This document shows positions 20,890 to 32,259 of a DNA stretch of 64,000 nucleotides, one piece after another; within the stretch, counting starts at the first letter, position 1; the number at the start of each line of letters is the position of its first letter. Position numbers and translations under genes: made by a program. The DNA is taken from NCBI GenBank assembly GCA_030760725.1, contig JASWHV010000008.1, positions 50,009,671 to 50,073,670 on the forward strand. Direction: 5' to 3'. The DNA is from Neostapfia colusana. Taxonomy: Eukaryota; Streptophyta; Magnoliopsida; Poales; Poaceae. The notes under the pieces are model-generated. The model did no database searches, had not been told where the DNA came from, and saw nothing but the letters and a program-made list of their open reading frames with translations.

Positions 20890-21770
20890 CTGGCCACGTG
20901 GCACCTTCGGAGCTCATCCCCGCAAAGGGGAAGAGGTCCGCTGCTAACTGGCTATGTGGCAGGCTCGGAGCTTGCCTCTGTGAAAGGGGCGAGGTCCGAC
21001 CCCATGGGACACGTGTTGCCCCCGGAGCTAGCCTCTGCGGAGGAGCGAGGTCAGCCCCGCAGGACACATGTCGCCTTCAGAGCTAGTCACATCGGAAAAG
21101 AGAGGACCAGCCGTGTGGGACACGTGTCGCTCTCGGAGCTCACCTCCGAGAGGTCCAGCTCCGCTAGACACGTGTCACCTCCGGAGCTCACCTCTGAGAG
21201 GTTCAACACTACTGGACATGTGTCACCTCCGGAGCTTGCTTCCTGGAGGTCCGTCCCGGTGGACACGTGTCATCCTCGGAGATCACCTCCGAGGGGAAGG
21301 TACTGCAGGACAAGCGTCAGCTTCGGAGCTTGCCTCCGAGAGGTCCCGCCCTGCTTGGCACGTGTCGTCCTCGGAGCCCGTCTTCGAGATAAAGGGAGGT
21401 CTAACACTGTTGAACACGTGTCATTCTCGGAGCACACCTCCGAGAAGAAGGGAGGTCCGACACTGATGGACACGTGTCGACCTCAGAGCTCATCTCTGAG
21501 AAGAAAGGGAGTCCGGCACTGACACGTGGCACATTCGGAGCTACCTCCGAAGAGAGGGGAGGTCCAGCACTGACACGTGGCATTCGTGGAGCTCGTCTCT
21601 AGAAAGAGGGGAGGTCCCGACCAACCAGGACACGTGGCGCACATGGAGCTCGCCTCTGAGGGAGAGGAAGGTCCCGCCCACCTGACACGCGGCACAACCA
21701 GAGCTCACCCCTGAGGAAAAGGGAAGCCCAGGCCCCGCTGGACACGTGGAGCCTCCGGAGCTTATCCCTG
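20890..21770 (+). repeat. G-box repeat array in the U3 of G1
   Basis: About 16 units, mostly 46-57 bp apart, each with ACACGTGTC, ACACGTGGC or a one-base variant, followed by a CGGAGCTC-like sequence and often an AGGTCC. The CACGTG core is the plant G-box and ACGTGTC/ACGTGGC is an ABA-response type element. The array ends about 190 bp before the TATA box. Confidence 0.8.
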
Positions 21771-21958
21771 CAGAAGGACGTGATTCTGAAGTGGTTTTTC
21801 TTCCGTGCGCGAGTGCCTGACACGGAGGAAACCGACACGAACTCTTCTACGTTGATACTGCAACCAAATCAACTAGAGATAAGTTGTTAAGATTCAAACA
21901 CAAATCAAATAGGACTCTTATTTGAAATCCAATCGGAGGAGGGCTCTTCTTTTCCGGT

Positions 21959-21966
21959 TATAAATA
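21959..21966 (+). promoter_or_regulatory. TATA box of the G1 LTR
   Basis: TATAAATA in GGTTATAAATAGAACCC, conserved in both LTRs of G2. Confidence 0.75.
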
Positions 21967-24337
21967 GAACCCGAAATACACCCTTTGATCGTAACATCTT
22001 CTCAAGCTGACAACTTAGAGCCCTAGCCCCCAACTCGCTGAGCTAACCCCTTCGCCAGAGTTTGACCACTGGAGAGACCGCTGACGAGCTAGACACGATC
22101 GCCATCGCCGGAGGAGAGCCAACGATATGTTTTTGCTAGAAGGAAGGACCCAAAGGAAGTAAGGTAGGTCTCCAATACCACCTTACTACATCATCGCGGT
22201 TTTCTTTGCATCTGTTTCTTCGATCCCTTCAAACAGAAGCTTTTTCATGGACAGATCACGTGTTGATCAGTTTGATCTAGAGTCAAGATCATCGCCACGT
22301 CCACAATTGATCTTTACCCTTCTGTTCATCATAAAACCCCATGCAAACATGCAAGAACACATACAAACCGATCCAATAAAAACAGCATCATAGGATTAGC
22401 ATGCATATGCACCATTGCATTTTGAGTAAAGTTTGTGCATGGTGTTTGATTGCTGCAAATTTTGTATGTGCGTGATCGAAAGTAGGACAAGATCAGGGAG
22501 CTATCTATGACGAACTACAACGCCAAGACTTCGAGATCCCAGAGCAACAGAAGCCATAGGAACAAGGAAAGTGCCCCTTGACCATATTGATCCCATGTTT
22601 TTGGAACTGTTTTGTTTGCGAAAAGGTGTTTGTGCTTGAGTCAACTTGATGGGAAACCATTTTATAGGAGTTTACTAGTTTTGTTAACCACCCTTGTCGC
22701 CGGAACAGTTGATGAGCTGGGTATGGTCGTTTTTGCTTTTTTGCTTTGCTAATTTGCGGGATATGGGAAGCGATAGAATGTGTCTAGCTAACTGCACTCG
22801 TATGAATAATGTTAATGCTGAGAAACTGATGTTGATAATGAACATGAATCGGAGGGAGATCTAGGCAAGTTTGGTTCGTGGAAGTGGTAGAATGAGATAG
22901 TGGTTTACTTGCCGTAGATCTAAGGACCGATTCATGCCAGCCGTGCAAGGAAAACAGTGCCACCACAAGGCCAAATATGGGTGCGGCTTAGCTGACTAAT
23001 TAGGTAAGTTGCTAGATTGTTATGGATCGTGGAAGGCGCGGGGAATGGGAGTCGAGAGAGGACTGCCTTGGGAACTGCATGGCACAAGAGGGGGCCCGTA
23101 GGTGGGAGAATTGGAGATTCTAGCCTGCTGGTGAAATCTTAGTGAGTCCATACATCTAGTACCCCCTTTGTAAAGGCTATTTTGTGATATCTTGTCCATA
23201 CACCGACGGTTGTGTACTGGTATAATGGAGGTGCTGCAGTCGCCGACGGATGACGATATCACAAACTTGTGGGTAAAGTGGTGCAAACTCTACAGAGTGT
23301 AAAACTATTATGATAGTCGAATTTACGGTCACAAGCACCTAGACAACTCACATGATTAGATTGGATGGTTATTGGGATGGTATTTGGATTGGTTATTGGT
23401 TTGGTGATGGTTTGGTCATTAAGGGATGGTTTTGGGACTGTTGAGTCCTGGTAAGGAGATTGGTTTCATGATTGTTGAGTCATGGCAATGAGCATTGGTC
23501 TCGGTATGAGACGGAATTGAACAAGAGATGAGATGGTAATGAATACGAGATGGTATTCATGAGCATGAGAAAAGTTAAGAATGATGAATGTCTGGATGAT
23601 ACATGAAAAGAGGTGAAATATGATGGAGGTATGTTGATGTTGGGATTTAATTCACTTAAAGATAGTTGCTGTTTTTATCATGTTTTGTGAAATAAACTTT
23701 GCTTTTATGCAATGAGCCTTTTTATACCTACCTTGTTGTAAGCTACATGTCATACTTCCGGCACTTGCTGAGTACAACATGTACTCACCCTTGCATTATC
23801 ATACATCATCAGCAACAGGAGAGGAATACTTTGAAGACCATGTGGAGTATTAAGGTGTGTAATCTACCGTCAACTTGCTTGTGGGTTGGATGGAGTAGGA
23901 GATGGAGCCACTGCTGCTGTTTAGTTTGCTTCCGCCTTAGTTTAGAAGACTTCCGCTGCTAGAATGAGTTTGAGACTCATCAGACATTGTAATAAAACCC
24001 TATTCATTTGTGGTTATATATATTCTGAGTTCAGTTTGTGGATTATATGTGTATGTGTGATGAACATCCTGGGCACACATACGCATCAGTCCAGGTTCCG
24101 TGGTTTTTCCACAAAACCGGGGCGTCACACCCACCCATCATTGGAGGAGGCAGACAACCCGTGGCATGGCATGGTGGAAACCCAAACATCACGCCTGTTG
24201 CCCTGCCAGAGGTTGCGGACGCATAAAAGGAATCCTTCCGAAGAAGGATGGTTCCTTTCCGCCTTTTGCAATCTTCGCCTTACTCTTGTGCGCTCGAAGC
24301 CTCCGCTTCCCAGCGCTCACAAGATTTCCTTGCCCCC

Positions 24338-25847
24338 ATGTCTTCCGGCCTTCGTTCATCCAGGCTCAGCAGCGATGGCGACATCGCTATCGTGAGGCAC
24401 CTGCTCGGTTGGCAATCGGCCACGTTAGACGAGAAGATCCGTCGCGGGAGGGTCCCGCTGACCGACATGCGACCCGACGAGGTGGTACTCTTCACCTCGT
24501 ACGTGTTGTCCGGGTTCGCACTCCCAGCATCGTCCTTCCTCCTCACCCTGCTGGAGGTGTATGGGCTCCAGTTGCAGCACCTTACGCAGCACGCCCTCGT
24601 TCTAGTGGCCGTATTTGTCCACTTCTGCGAGATGTTCGTGTGCGTACGACCTTTGGTGTGGCTCTTCAGGGTGTTCTTCTCCTTCAGGTCCTTGGGGAGA
24701 AGTACAAGTCAACTGGAGGCTTATTACTTCCATCACCGAGGGAGGCACTCTGCGCCCTACATCGCGCCCTTCACTCCCGGTAAGTGGGAGCACTGGAGGG
24801 AGGACAGGGTGATTGCCCAGACTGACGTCTACGACTGCCTGGAGTTGCCGGGTGGCCCGCCAATGGCTGAGGTGGCCGTTGGGGATGAGATCCCTGACTT
24901 GCAGGACACCTACACAACAGTGCTGGAGAGGATCAAGTACTTTGCGGGGGAAGGCCTGACCTCAATGATGGTCCTGGCTGACTTCCTGTCCCGCCGGATC
25001 ACCCCTGTTCAGCAGAACGTCTGGGCTGCATGGCAGTACACCGGGGAGGGCAACATGACCCGGTTGGGGCGCGGAGCAGGGTCGTCGCCGAATTGGGAGG
25101 AGTTGGAGACGGTGCTGCAGATGCTCTCCTGTGACCCAATTACCGACAACTGCATCACCCCGCCAGCGAGCTGCCAGCTAGTCCACCTCAACCTGCAGGC
25201 ACGGTCGAGGCTTCTGAAAGATCTACCGATGTTGGACGACATCGATGTCGCAGTGCGGCAGATCGGTGACCCCTCACGGGGCATCGAGATTCCCGGAGGA
25301 GACGGCACCTGTGGTCAGGCAGGGCCTGCGCTGGACTCATTCCCGAGCAGGGGAAAGGAGTCGGCAGGGAGGCCTGCATCTGCGGTGCGCCCTCGTTCGC
25401 CACCCAAGGATGCCCCAGAGCTAGGCAGGGCGTCAAAGAGGAAGATGATCCGTCCTGGCGGAAGACTTATCTCTAGCCTCCAGGCAAGGGGTTCCCATGC
25501 TTCCCGTGGTCCCACACCGGGCTTGACGACTGGCGCCGGGGGCGGCTCTGGAGCTGCCTCTGCCGGAGCAGTCCCGACGGAAACGGGAAAGGCGTCTGGT
25601 GCTGCTGGAGCTCCAAGGCGGGCCCCAGCAACGTCGTCGGCTTCAAAGCCGTCGAGGGCCACCCCAGCTCAGGGAGCATCTTCGGCATCGAGGTCCTCGG
25701 CAGGGAAGGCTCCTGATGTTGTCTTCGTCGACGAATACCCCCGAGGCTCCACCAGCTCCGAAGCCGGCGGAGGCGACCTCGGCGTCGGCAGGGCCGAGTG
25801 GCTCGAGCCCCCCGCGTAAGAAGCTCCGCGCGGAGAGGAACTTCTAG
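24338..25847 (+). pseudogene. T1 antisense extra ORF, N-terminal part (putative gypsy-type transposase domain)
   Basis: Open on the plus strand, opposite to T1 gag. I chose MSSGLRSSRLSS at 24338 over the earlier ATG at 24248, as proteins of this family often start with a Ser-rich stretch. Residues about 45-130 (RPDEVVLFTSYVLSGFALP, LLEVYGLQLQHLTQHAL, AIFVHFCEMF-like) match the conserved region annotated as putative gypsy-type transposase; no catalytic role is shown for it. The tail after about 310 is Ala/Pro/Ser-rich and ends with the basic stretch PPRKKLRAERNF. A frameshift near 25735, in a run of C, separates that tail from the main frame. Its function is unknown. Confidence 0.7.
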
Positions 25848-26032
25848 ACCTCTAGGTACGGCTCAACCTCGCGGGGATGTGTACTGTGCCGTTGGATAGC
25901 GTAGTTGATGCTCGGTGCTTCTTTTCGTAGAGCTTCTCAGCAGAGCACTCTGCTCCTCCTCCGGCACTGCAGTACGGGAACCGGAGCCCCCTGTCTGCCA
26001 AAGCTCCAACACCGGCGGCAGTACCTGAGCCT

Positions 26033-27154
26033 ATGCCTGGGGCAGCTCCAGATGTCAGCAAATGGGCCCCCATAGCCAGCCAACCGGCGGGCGCGGACGC
26101 CACTAGCAGCAGTGCGGCTGCTGCAGGGCGGGCTGCTAGACCTTCTGCTCTCCCTTCGCAAGTTGCCATGATGGCAACCCCACCGATTGGTGAAGAGCCG
26201 GAGGGTGTCAAGGCAGTACCTCGCCTGACTATGCCGAAGGCTGTCCCAGTCTCCAGGGCCGCAAGGGCCGTCCGGTCTACTCTAGACCAGATGCAGGATG
26301 CGCTCGAGCAAGAACGGGCCGAACTGAGGTCCGAAGGGGAGCGCCTTCAGGACTGTGACAACCTGCTGCAGGCAGGGCTTCAGTCTGCCAGGGCGAAGGC
26401 TCGGGCTCGGAAGGAGCGGCTCGAGGCTCGGGAGGAGGTGCTGGAGGAGACAGAGGCTGCCATCGCAGCCCTCCAAAGGAATGCGGCGAACCTCCAGGCT
26501 GAGGCCGAGAGCCTCCATGCCTCCGCCGATGCACATCTCATGGCACTGACGGAGCTCCGGCAGATGCTCCTTTAGCAGGAGAAGGAGGCGGAGGCGAGGG
26601 AGAGGGAGCTCTCCAACCGTCTGGCTTCCTATGAGGAGGAGCGGCTCCGGGGCGTCCATGACCTGGAGGAGTGGACTGCACAGCTGGCCACCAGGGAGCA
26701 GGCCCTGGTTGCTCTGGAGCAGGGGCTAGCCGCTCGGGAACAGGAGCTGGCAAGGAGGAGTTCGGTGGGGGAGATTGCTTCTTACGTCAAGGAGGTCGAA
26801 GATCTCCAGGCTTCTCGTGCCGCTGAGGCAGAGAAGGTCTGGGACTTCCTCTGCCGCGCAGAGGCGGCTCTGGAACTCTTCGGCTTTGGCCCTTTGCACC
26901 CCGGAGGGCCGGTCCAGGAGGTGACCAAGGTGCTCCCTGCCCTAGACTCAGTCGGAGAGAAGCTCCAAACGCTGGATAATGTCATGGGGGAGAATATGGA
27001 GGCCGAAGGCAAAGCTCTGGCCCAGATGGTGGCAGGGCATGTGATCACTTGCCTTTGGAGCTGCGACCCTAGCATCTCTATAGAACCTATGGTGCAGGGC
27101 CACAATGCAGAGCTGTCAGGGGCAGCGAAGTCTTTCGTGGAGGAGGCCGCCTGA
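26033..27154 (+). pseudogene. T1 antisense extra ORF, C-terminal coiled-coil part
   Basis: One frame with a single TAG (26573-26575). It codes a long Glu/Ala/Arg-rich coiled coil (TLDQMQDALEQERAELRSEG, REEVLEETEAAIAALQRNA, LAAREQELARRSS) and a more globular C-terminus (AEAALELFGFGPLHPGG, MVAGHVITCLWSCDPSIS). The frame is open upstream to about 25931. It is probably the second half of the same protein as 24338-25847; the gap between holds stops and may be an intron or decay. A long coiled coil could serve in multimerisation. No enzyme motif is seen. Confidence 0.65.
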
Positions 27155-27296
27155 CTTGTATCTGCTAGGTTTCAGCGAGGATAGCTCCTAGGTCTCCCGC
27201 TTGCCTTGTATCCTCCTCTGTATGCTGGAGCTTTTTCTGTTATTCAATACTATTTGCTCCAAGTCTTATGTTGTATTGAGTTGTTGATGTAGACTT
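27155..27296 (+). other. Stretch after the extra ORF
   Basis: AT-richer than the ORF, with TTATTCAATA near 27240. It may be the 3' untranslated part of an antisense transcript. No coding sequence. Confidence 0.35.
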
Positions 27297-27459
27297 CGGA
27301 CCCTTGGCAGCGCAAAGGTCCGGAATGACTTAGCCGATGTGGGTAGCTCTTTGCCAATGTCTTGAGATTGCTCCTCCGGGTCCTTAGCAGCGTAAGGACC
27401 CAAGGCGCTCCGGTAGTGTGTCTACCACTCCTTCTGGGTCCTTAGCAGCGTAAGGACCC
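27297..27459. repeat. Three spaced hairpins in the T1 3' region
   Basis: Hairpins at 27378-27401 and 27436-27459 are identical: 9-bp arms GGGTCCTTA and TAAGGACCC around the loop GCAGCG. A diverged copy is at 27297-27322 with outer arms CGGACC/GGTCCG and GGCAGCGC in the middle. All are flanked by CTCCGG or similar. Confidence 0.8.
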
Positions 27460-27827
27460 GAGGGAAGTTTGTCCCTGGTCTTCAGCTTGTCGCAGCTGGT
27501 GCTCCGAGTCTTCTGCTCGCTGCTGCAGTGGTCCGACGTCCTGCCCGCGTGGTTTACCGTGATGGCCCCCTGGTAGGTGTTGCCCTTGTGTTGGGGTGCA
27601 CCTACCACTGGATGAGGCAGGACGTCAGCATCGGGCCCCCTGGGAGGTCCGAAACGCCAAGGACCTATGTGGACCTGCAGCCATGGCAGAAAGAAGGAGT
27701 AGTCGTGCTCTCAGGTTACTCTTCCTTGCTTGGTAGCTTTGCTGTGGCTTACGGTCCTCAGTTAAGCTGTGGCGCTTGGGTAATTCGATGTGGGTCGTCC
27801 GGGCTATGGTTAAAGCCTTGCCCAGTG

Positions 27828-28563
27828 GTATGAGCCATCCAGTTCCCCGGTACGAAGCTGTAGCGTTAGAGAGGAAGGGTACGGACGCTAGGGTTATGGA
27901 ACCAGGCATAGCAGGCTATGCCCCTAGACCTCCCGCTGGTGTAAGCTTTTTGGGGAGGACCATTAGGCGCCATAGGGCCCCTAGGCAATGAGACAACCAA
28001 AGGTCCCTATGTCACGGTCAAGTTTTTGCTCGGGGATATGAGCCGCCCAGCTCCCAGGTACCGAGCTGTAGTGCTGGAGAGGAAAGGTACGCACGCTAGG
28101 GGAACCAGGCATTGCAAGCTACGCCCCTGGACCTCCCGCTGGCGTAAGCTTTTCGGGGGAGGAACCATTCGGCGCCATAGGGTCCCCGAGCAACGAGACA
28201 ACAGCAGGACCCTGGGTACGCCACAGGTACTTCAAGCAGACCTTCCTGTACAAGGATAGCACAGCCCTTGCTATGGTTGGACACAAGGAAAATGACCGCC
28301 ACACGGCCTGAGCGGTATGGAAAGAAATCTCGAAAAATATGGGGCAATGTCCGTGGTCCGGTTACTTCTCTTGTCCATAGGCGTGTTCTTTCTAGCCCCC
28401 AAGTACTCATTTGTAGCGCAGGGGAGGCAGGATGTGCACGCTAGGGGTACGGAACCAGACATAGCAGACTACAAACCCTCGACCTCCCGTGGGTGTTAGC
28501 CTTTCAGCGAGGAGACCTTCCAGTGCCATGGGACCTTGGTCAATTATGTAGGACAGGCTCCGG
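27828..28563. repeat. Diverged tandem repeats in the T1 3' region
   Basis: Copies near 27832-28012, 28040-28219 and 28394-28563 share, in order, a GTACGAAGCTGTAG-like part, GCACGCTAGG, AACCAGGCAT, CCTCCCG, GTAAGCTTTT and GCCATAGGG. The first two are 208 bp apart and clearly similar; the third is more diverged. Open frames here are short and on both strands, so I see no gene. Confidence 0.7.
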
Positions 28564-28855
28564 ACATGGCGTTTACAGTTGATATGCATGAGTAAGCACA
28601 AACTGTAAATAAGGTATGCAGGGTAGGATAAGTTTCTCTTATTTCTGGCTCCCTTTGGGTGATAGGAGGAAACAGGACATGTAAAGAAGGCAGCGACCCG
28701 CCCCGGATGACAAGAGTAGCAGGACCCCTCCGGGGCTTAGCTGTTCTAAGCACTGTTCCAAGACACTATGACACCTTTTACAAAGAAAGAGAAAGAAAAA
28801 ACACTCTACCACTGCGCTAAGAGTAGAACCTACTTAGGTGTTCTATGTTCTGTGG
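28564..28855. other. T1 3' region, no gene seen
   Basis: Non-coding sequence between the tandem repeats and Sirevirus C. Nothing recognisable. Confidence 0.4.
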
Positions 28856-30429
28856 TGTAGGATCGAAGAGCACGTGAAAAGCTACCGAGGGGGGGTGAAT
28901 GGTAGATTTCAACTTTTTAGCGGACGCAACAAAAACCCCCTCGGCAGAAAATTGATCTGTTAAAGAAACCATGTATGCGACTGATCTAAACATGTCCAAC
29001 CGTGACAAAAGTGGTATATTTTGTAGAAAATCAAGTCACGGAGACACGACAACAAGAATCACGGAAATCCGTCAAAACACACTCAAGTTATGATCGAACG
29101 ATCAAACGAGGGTCAATCTGTTCTACTCGAGTAAAAACCAGATCTGCTACACTGCAAAGAAACTCATGTAGATCAGAAAATACAAATCCAATGACCGTGA
29201 AATTTTCACAGATTATAGATAATCAAGTTTTGAAGACAACCCAAAAAGAATTACATCAATTGGATCTGTAAAATTTGAGTTTTGATCAAAATACCTAAGC
29301 ACTGTCGTGCTGTCCAGAAACTCGAGGAGAAAGACTTGACAAAAACAAGTCGGATGAACAAGGCACAAAATCTCCTCTAAATTATGAATTTTATTAATCA
29401 AAACATAAGAGGAATAGCCTAAAGTCGTCTTACCACGAGCTCTGGCCTCCCTTGCTTATATAACCAGCCCGGAGGCCAACCCATTTCAAACTAGGACTCT
29501 AATCCTACTCAGTTTCTGAATCGAAACTTTCCATAACTGCTCAAGACTCTTCTATACGCAGATAGAAGTAATCTTAAGACTTCCAAACACCTTAGGAACG
29601 TCCCAAACATTCCTAAAACAACTCTACTTCATTCCTAACACGAAATCCTCTTATAACCAACTCTCCAGCCGGTTGAACCTTTTCAACCATATCTCCACTT
29701 CCATATCTCTTCACCACGCCTTGGAACCATGTTGCCACGTACATGCACTCCTTGCACACGTGCAAATACCTTCCAACGACGTCCATGATACCTTCATATG
29801 CATTGTTCTTGATCCAAACATGTTGCGTGACCTCCCGATCAACTCAACCACAATTCCTCCCGAACATGGTTGTTGAACCTCATCTTCTCCCTGAGACTAG
29901 TTCAATTGATCCTGTCACCAGCCATGTCTTGAACTCAAGCAACACCTGCACATGAATAAACAACCAATACTTTCGAGCACAAGTCCGCGACTTGACTCAC
30001 GTTAGTTCCGAAAACCACAACACCTTACGTGAACACCTCACATAAACATGTTGCAAACCATAGCAAAATGTTAACCACCGTAAACAGCCACAACACTTCA
30101 AAAACTTAGTAAACGAATACTAAGCAAAATTTCCATAGATGTAAAGCAAGTTCGAAACATTTGCATGGTAAAAACAGAACCATTGCGATTTATCTCCGGA
30201 CCATGCCAAAGCTAACCGGACCTTGAGCCGGAGCTTTCCAAAGCTAGCAGAACCTAGCACCGGAACTTACCAAAGCTAGTCGGACCTACCGCTCGAGATA
30301 ACCAAACACATGTCGGACCTAGCCATAGAAAGCCGGACCTTACGTCGGATCTTGTCAAAAAGAGTGTTTTGGAAGAATTCAAAACTTTTATCGTCATAGC
30401 CAATGTATTCAAGACACATAGGTCTCACA
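28856..30429 (-). repeat. 3' LTR of C
   Basis: Plus-strand view runs from TGTAGGATCG to GGTCTCACA. TATA-like TTATATA at 29456-29462 and GGTCCG repeats at 30195-30350, as in A and B. Confidence 0.92.
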
Positions 30430-30953
30430 ATCTCCCCCTTGATGAATGCATTGGTAACACCACTTAAAATCCGAACATTGGCTTATTCAAATGAAAAGTT
30501 TTGAAAACAATCAAATGAGAAAGAAATTTTGAAACAAAAATTTCTCCCCCTTTGTAAATCAGAAAGAAAATGAGAAGAAAAACAAAAATTCTCCCCCTGA
30601 GAAGAATCGTGCCAAAACACTTGTGAATCGTGCAATGTGTGATCAATTTCTCCCCCTTTGACAATGTATTCAGCAAGGTTCAAAAGAGAAATTTTAATTG
30701 TTATGAGCATATTTATAATATATACATATAAAACAAAGCTCATCCAAGCCATACTATCAAATAACTTACACTATCACATCAATGAGATACATAAAGTAAT
30801 GTAAGCCATGCTAGAGATCAATTGTAATTTTCAATTTAAGCAAGTCATGATCTCACAAACTTAACTGTGTCAAGACCTGAAAGCATGACACTTGTTGCTG
30901 CATTTTAATTATTTTTCACAGCAAAAATTCACACCATGTGACATTTGCAGGAG
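30430..30953 (-). other. PPT and 3' untranslated region of C
   Basis: PPT AAGGGGGAGAT at 30430-30440, more purine tracts near 30541-30552, 30591-30600 and 30648-30660. No coding sequence. Confidence 0.8.
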
Positions 30954-32259
30954 GTGGCCCTGCCTTGGGCTGTCTACTCTGCACATACCACTGCTGATAT
31001 CGCCAGAGCGCCTAGCAGTGTAGCGCATTTCAAGCGGCCTCTAGCCACGTTACCTCGTCGATGAGGTCAATTTCTTCACGCAGGAGCTGGTCCTGCATGG
31101 CTTCATCGTATGTCTGGACGTGGGATGAGCCCTTGGTGTGCTTCGGGCGGAGGGCAGCCTCGACCCCCTACACCAGTGTAAGAGGTTGTTTCCCTTGTCA
31201 CACGACGGGGGGGGGGGGGGGGGACGCCTGGTTAGACATGGAGCATCTTGCATCGCTCGTTGTTAGCGCTAGGGTCGGAGTCGGAGCGGCCATAGACGGC
31301 TTTCAACACCCTCTCGGCGTCTTGATACTCCATATCCTGCTCAGCGTTGTCCTCCGGTTTGGCCTTTTGTTTGCCCTCCCACTGGCGGGAAGGTGCACCG
31401 TCTTGGCGCGGCCGCTTCTGTTGCAGTTCACGGAAGCGTTCCGCGAGCTTCTTGATCCCGTGGCAGTCGCTAGCGCTGCGGTGGTCGGTGTTGTGCACTG
31501 GGCACCACTGGCCGTCGTCGCTGCCGGACAATGGTCGCGGGCACTTGCCACGGTGCGGGGCTCGGCCCCCACCGGCCGCTGCTAGAGCGGCAGTGGGTGC
31601 CCTGGCCAGAGGCTTGTTCCTGCCTCTGGTCTTGTTCTTATTGCTGCTGCACGGAGCAGAAGCTTCTCCGATACTCCCTGCAGCGGAGGCAGGTCGCGAG
31701 TGCTAGTCATGGCCTTCCGCCACCCTGACACATTTGTCGGCCAGGCTGAAGAGCTCAGAGACGTCTTGCACGTCGTGCGTGGCTAACTTCTCGAGCATCT
31801 TCTTGTCGCGGACGCCTTGCCAGAAGGCGACGACGACGGAGGCGTTGGAGATGCGGGGGATGGTGTTCCTGACCTGGGAGAACCGTTGGACGAAGGATCG
31901 CAGCGACTCCCCATCACGCTGATGCATGGCGTGGAGGTCGACCTCGGTGCCGGGTCGCGTGTAGGAACTCCCATAGTTGGCTGTGAACTTCCAGCACAAC
32001 TCTTCCCTGGAGGTGATGGAGCCTGGGGGAAGGTACATGAGCCATGACCGGGCTGTGCTGGTCAGGGCGACAGGGAAGTAGTTGGCCATGACGACCTCAT
32101 CCCTTCCTGCAGCTAGGATGGAGGTGGAGTAGATCTGCAGGAACTCGACAGGATTGACTGTCCCGTTGTATTTTTCCGGCAAGTGAGGCCGGAACATGGG
32201 TGGCCTGACCACCATACGAAGGTTTGGGGCGAGCGCCATGCAGCCTCCTACTGCCCTTG
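30954..32259 (-). pseudogene. gag: T1 Gag, main part (broken)
   Basis: Capsid region of Tat-type gag from 32239: MFRPHLPEKYNGTVNPVEFL, AGRDEVVMANYFPVALTSTA, RSWLMYLPPGSITSREELCW, FVQRFSQVRNTIP, FWQGVRDKKMLEKLATHDV, LADKCVRVAEGHD. A frameshift at about 31700 leads to the C-terminal part with WCPVHNTDHRSASDCHGIKK, the zinc-binding segment usual at the end of Tat gags, and AERVLKAVYG. A run of 17 G breaks the frame again at 31207. The remaining piece up to C (LREEIDLIDEVTWLEAA) ends in a stop. The N-terminus is at 44987-45694. Confidence 0.85.
31207..31223. repeat. Run of 17 G inside T1 gag
   Basis: A homopolymer on the plus strand (C on the coding strand) that breaks the gag frame. Its exact length could be a sequencing or assembly artefact. 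Confidence 0.7.

Larger units (their letters stand above)
15533..24129 (+). mobile_element. Chromovirus (Ty3/gypsy, Tekay/Del-like) G1
   Basis: Domain order gag, PR, RT, RNase H, integrase, chromodomain on the plus strand with LTRs of about 3.4 kb. The 5' LTR is cut at 15533 by element A and only its last 117 bp remain here. G2 is a relative in opposite orientation. All enzymes are broken. The left target duplication is off the window; the right flank is CCCAC (24130-24134). Confidence 0.93.
20735..24129 (+). repeat. 3' LTR of G1 (3395 bp)
   Basis: Runs from TGTGATACCC to GGCGTCACA. It holds a G-box repeat array, a TATA box at 21959, a long R/U5 region and an AATAAA at 23991-23996. The open frames inside are chance frames of the repeat array. 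Confidence 0.93.
28856..30953 (-). mobile_element. Truncated Sirevirus C (3' LTR and 3' untranslated region only)
   Basis: LTR 28856-30429 (1574 bp), PPT, then about 520 bp matching the 3' untranslated regions of A and B up to GACATTTGCAG. Past about 30953 the sequence switches to T1 gag, while A and B go on with GAGATTATATG. All of gag-pol and the other LTR are lost, so this is a deletion remnant and not a solo LTR. Confidence 0.88.

Noticed and set aside
20956..21522. 188-codon Arg/Ser/Pro-rich frame in the G1 LTR
   Set aside because: It is the translation of the G-box repeat array; the unit length, not selection, keeps it open.
20890..21770. Evenly spaced repeats that might look like a CRISPR array
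   Set aside because: Units vary throughout with no unique spacers, there are no cas genes, and the place is the U3 of a plant LTR.
28856..30429. C as a solo LTR
   Set aside because: About 520 bp of the internal 3' region, with PPT, is still attached, so it is a truncated element.
31061..31585. 174-codon frame on the plus strand
   Set aside because: Shadow of the T1 gag on the other strand, which has the zinc-binding and capsid motifs.
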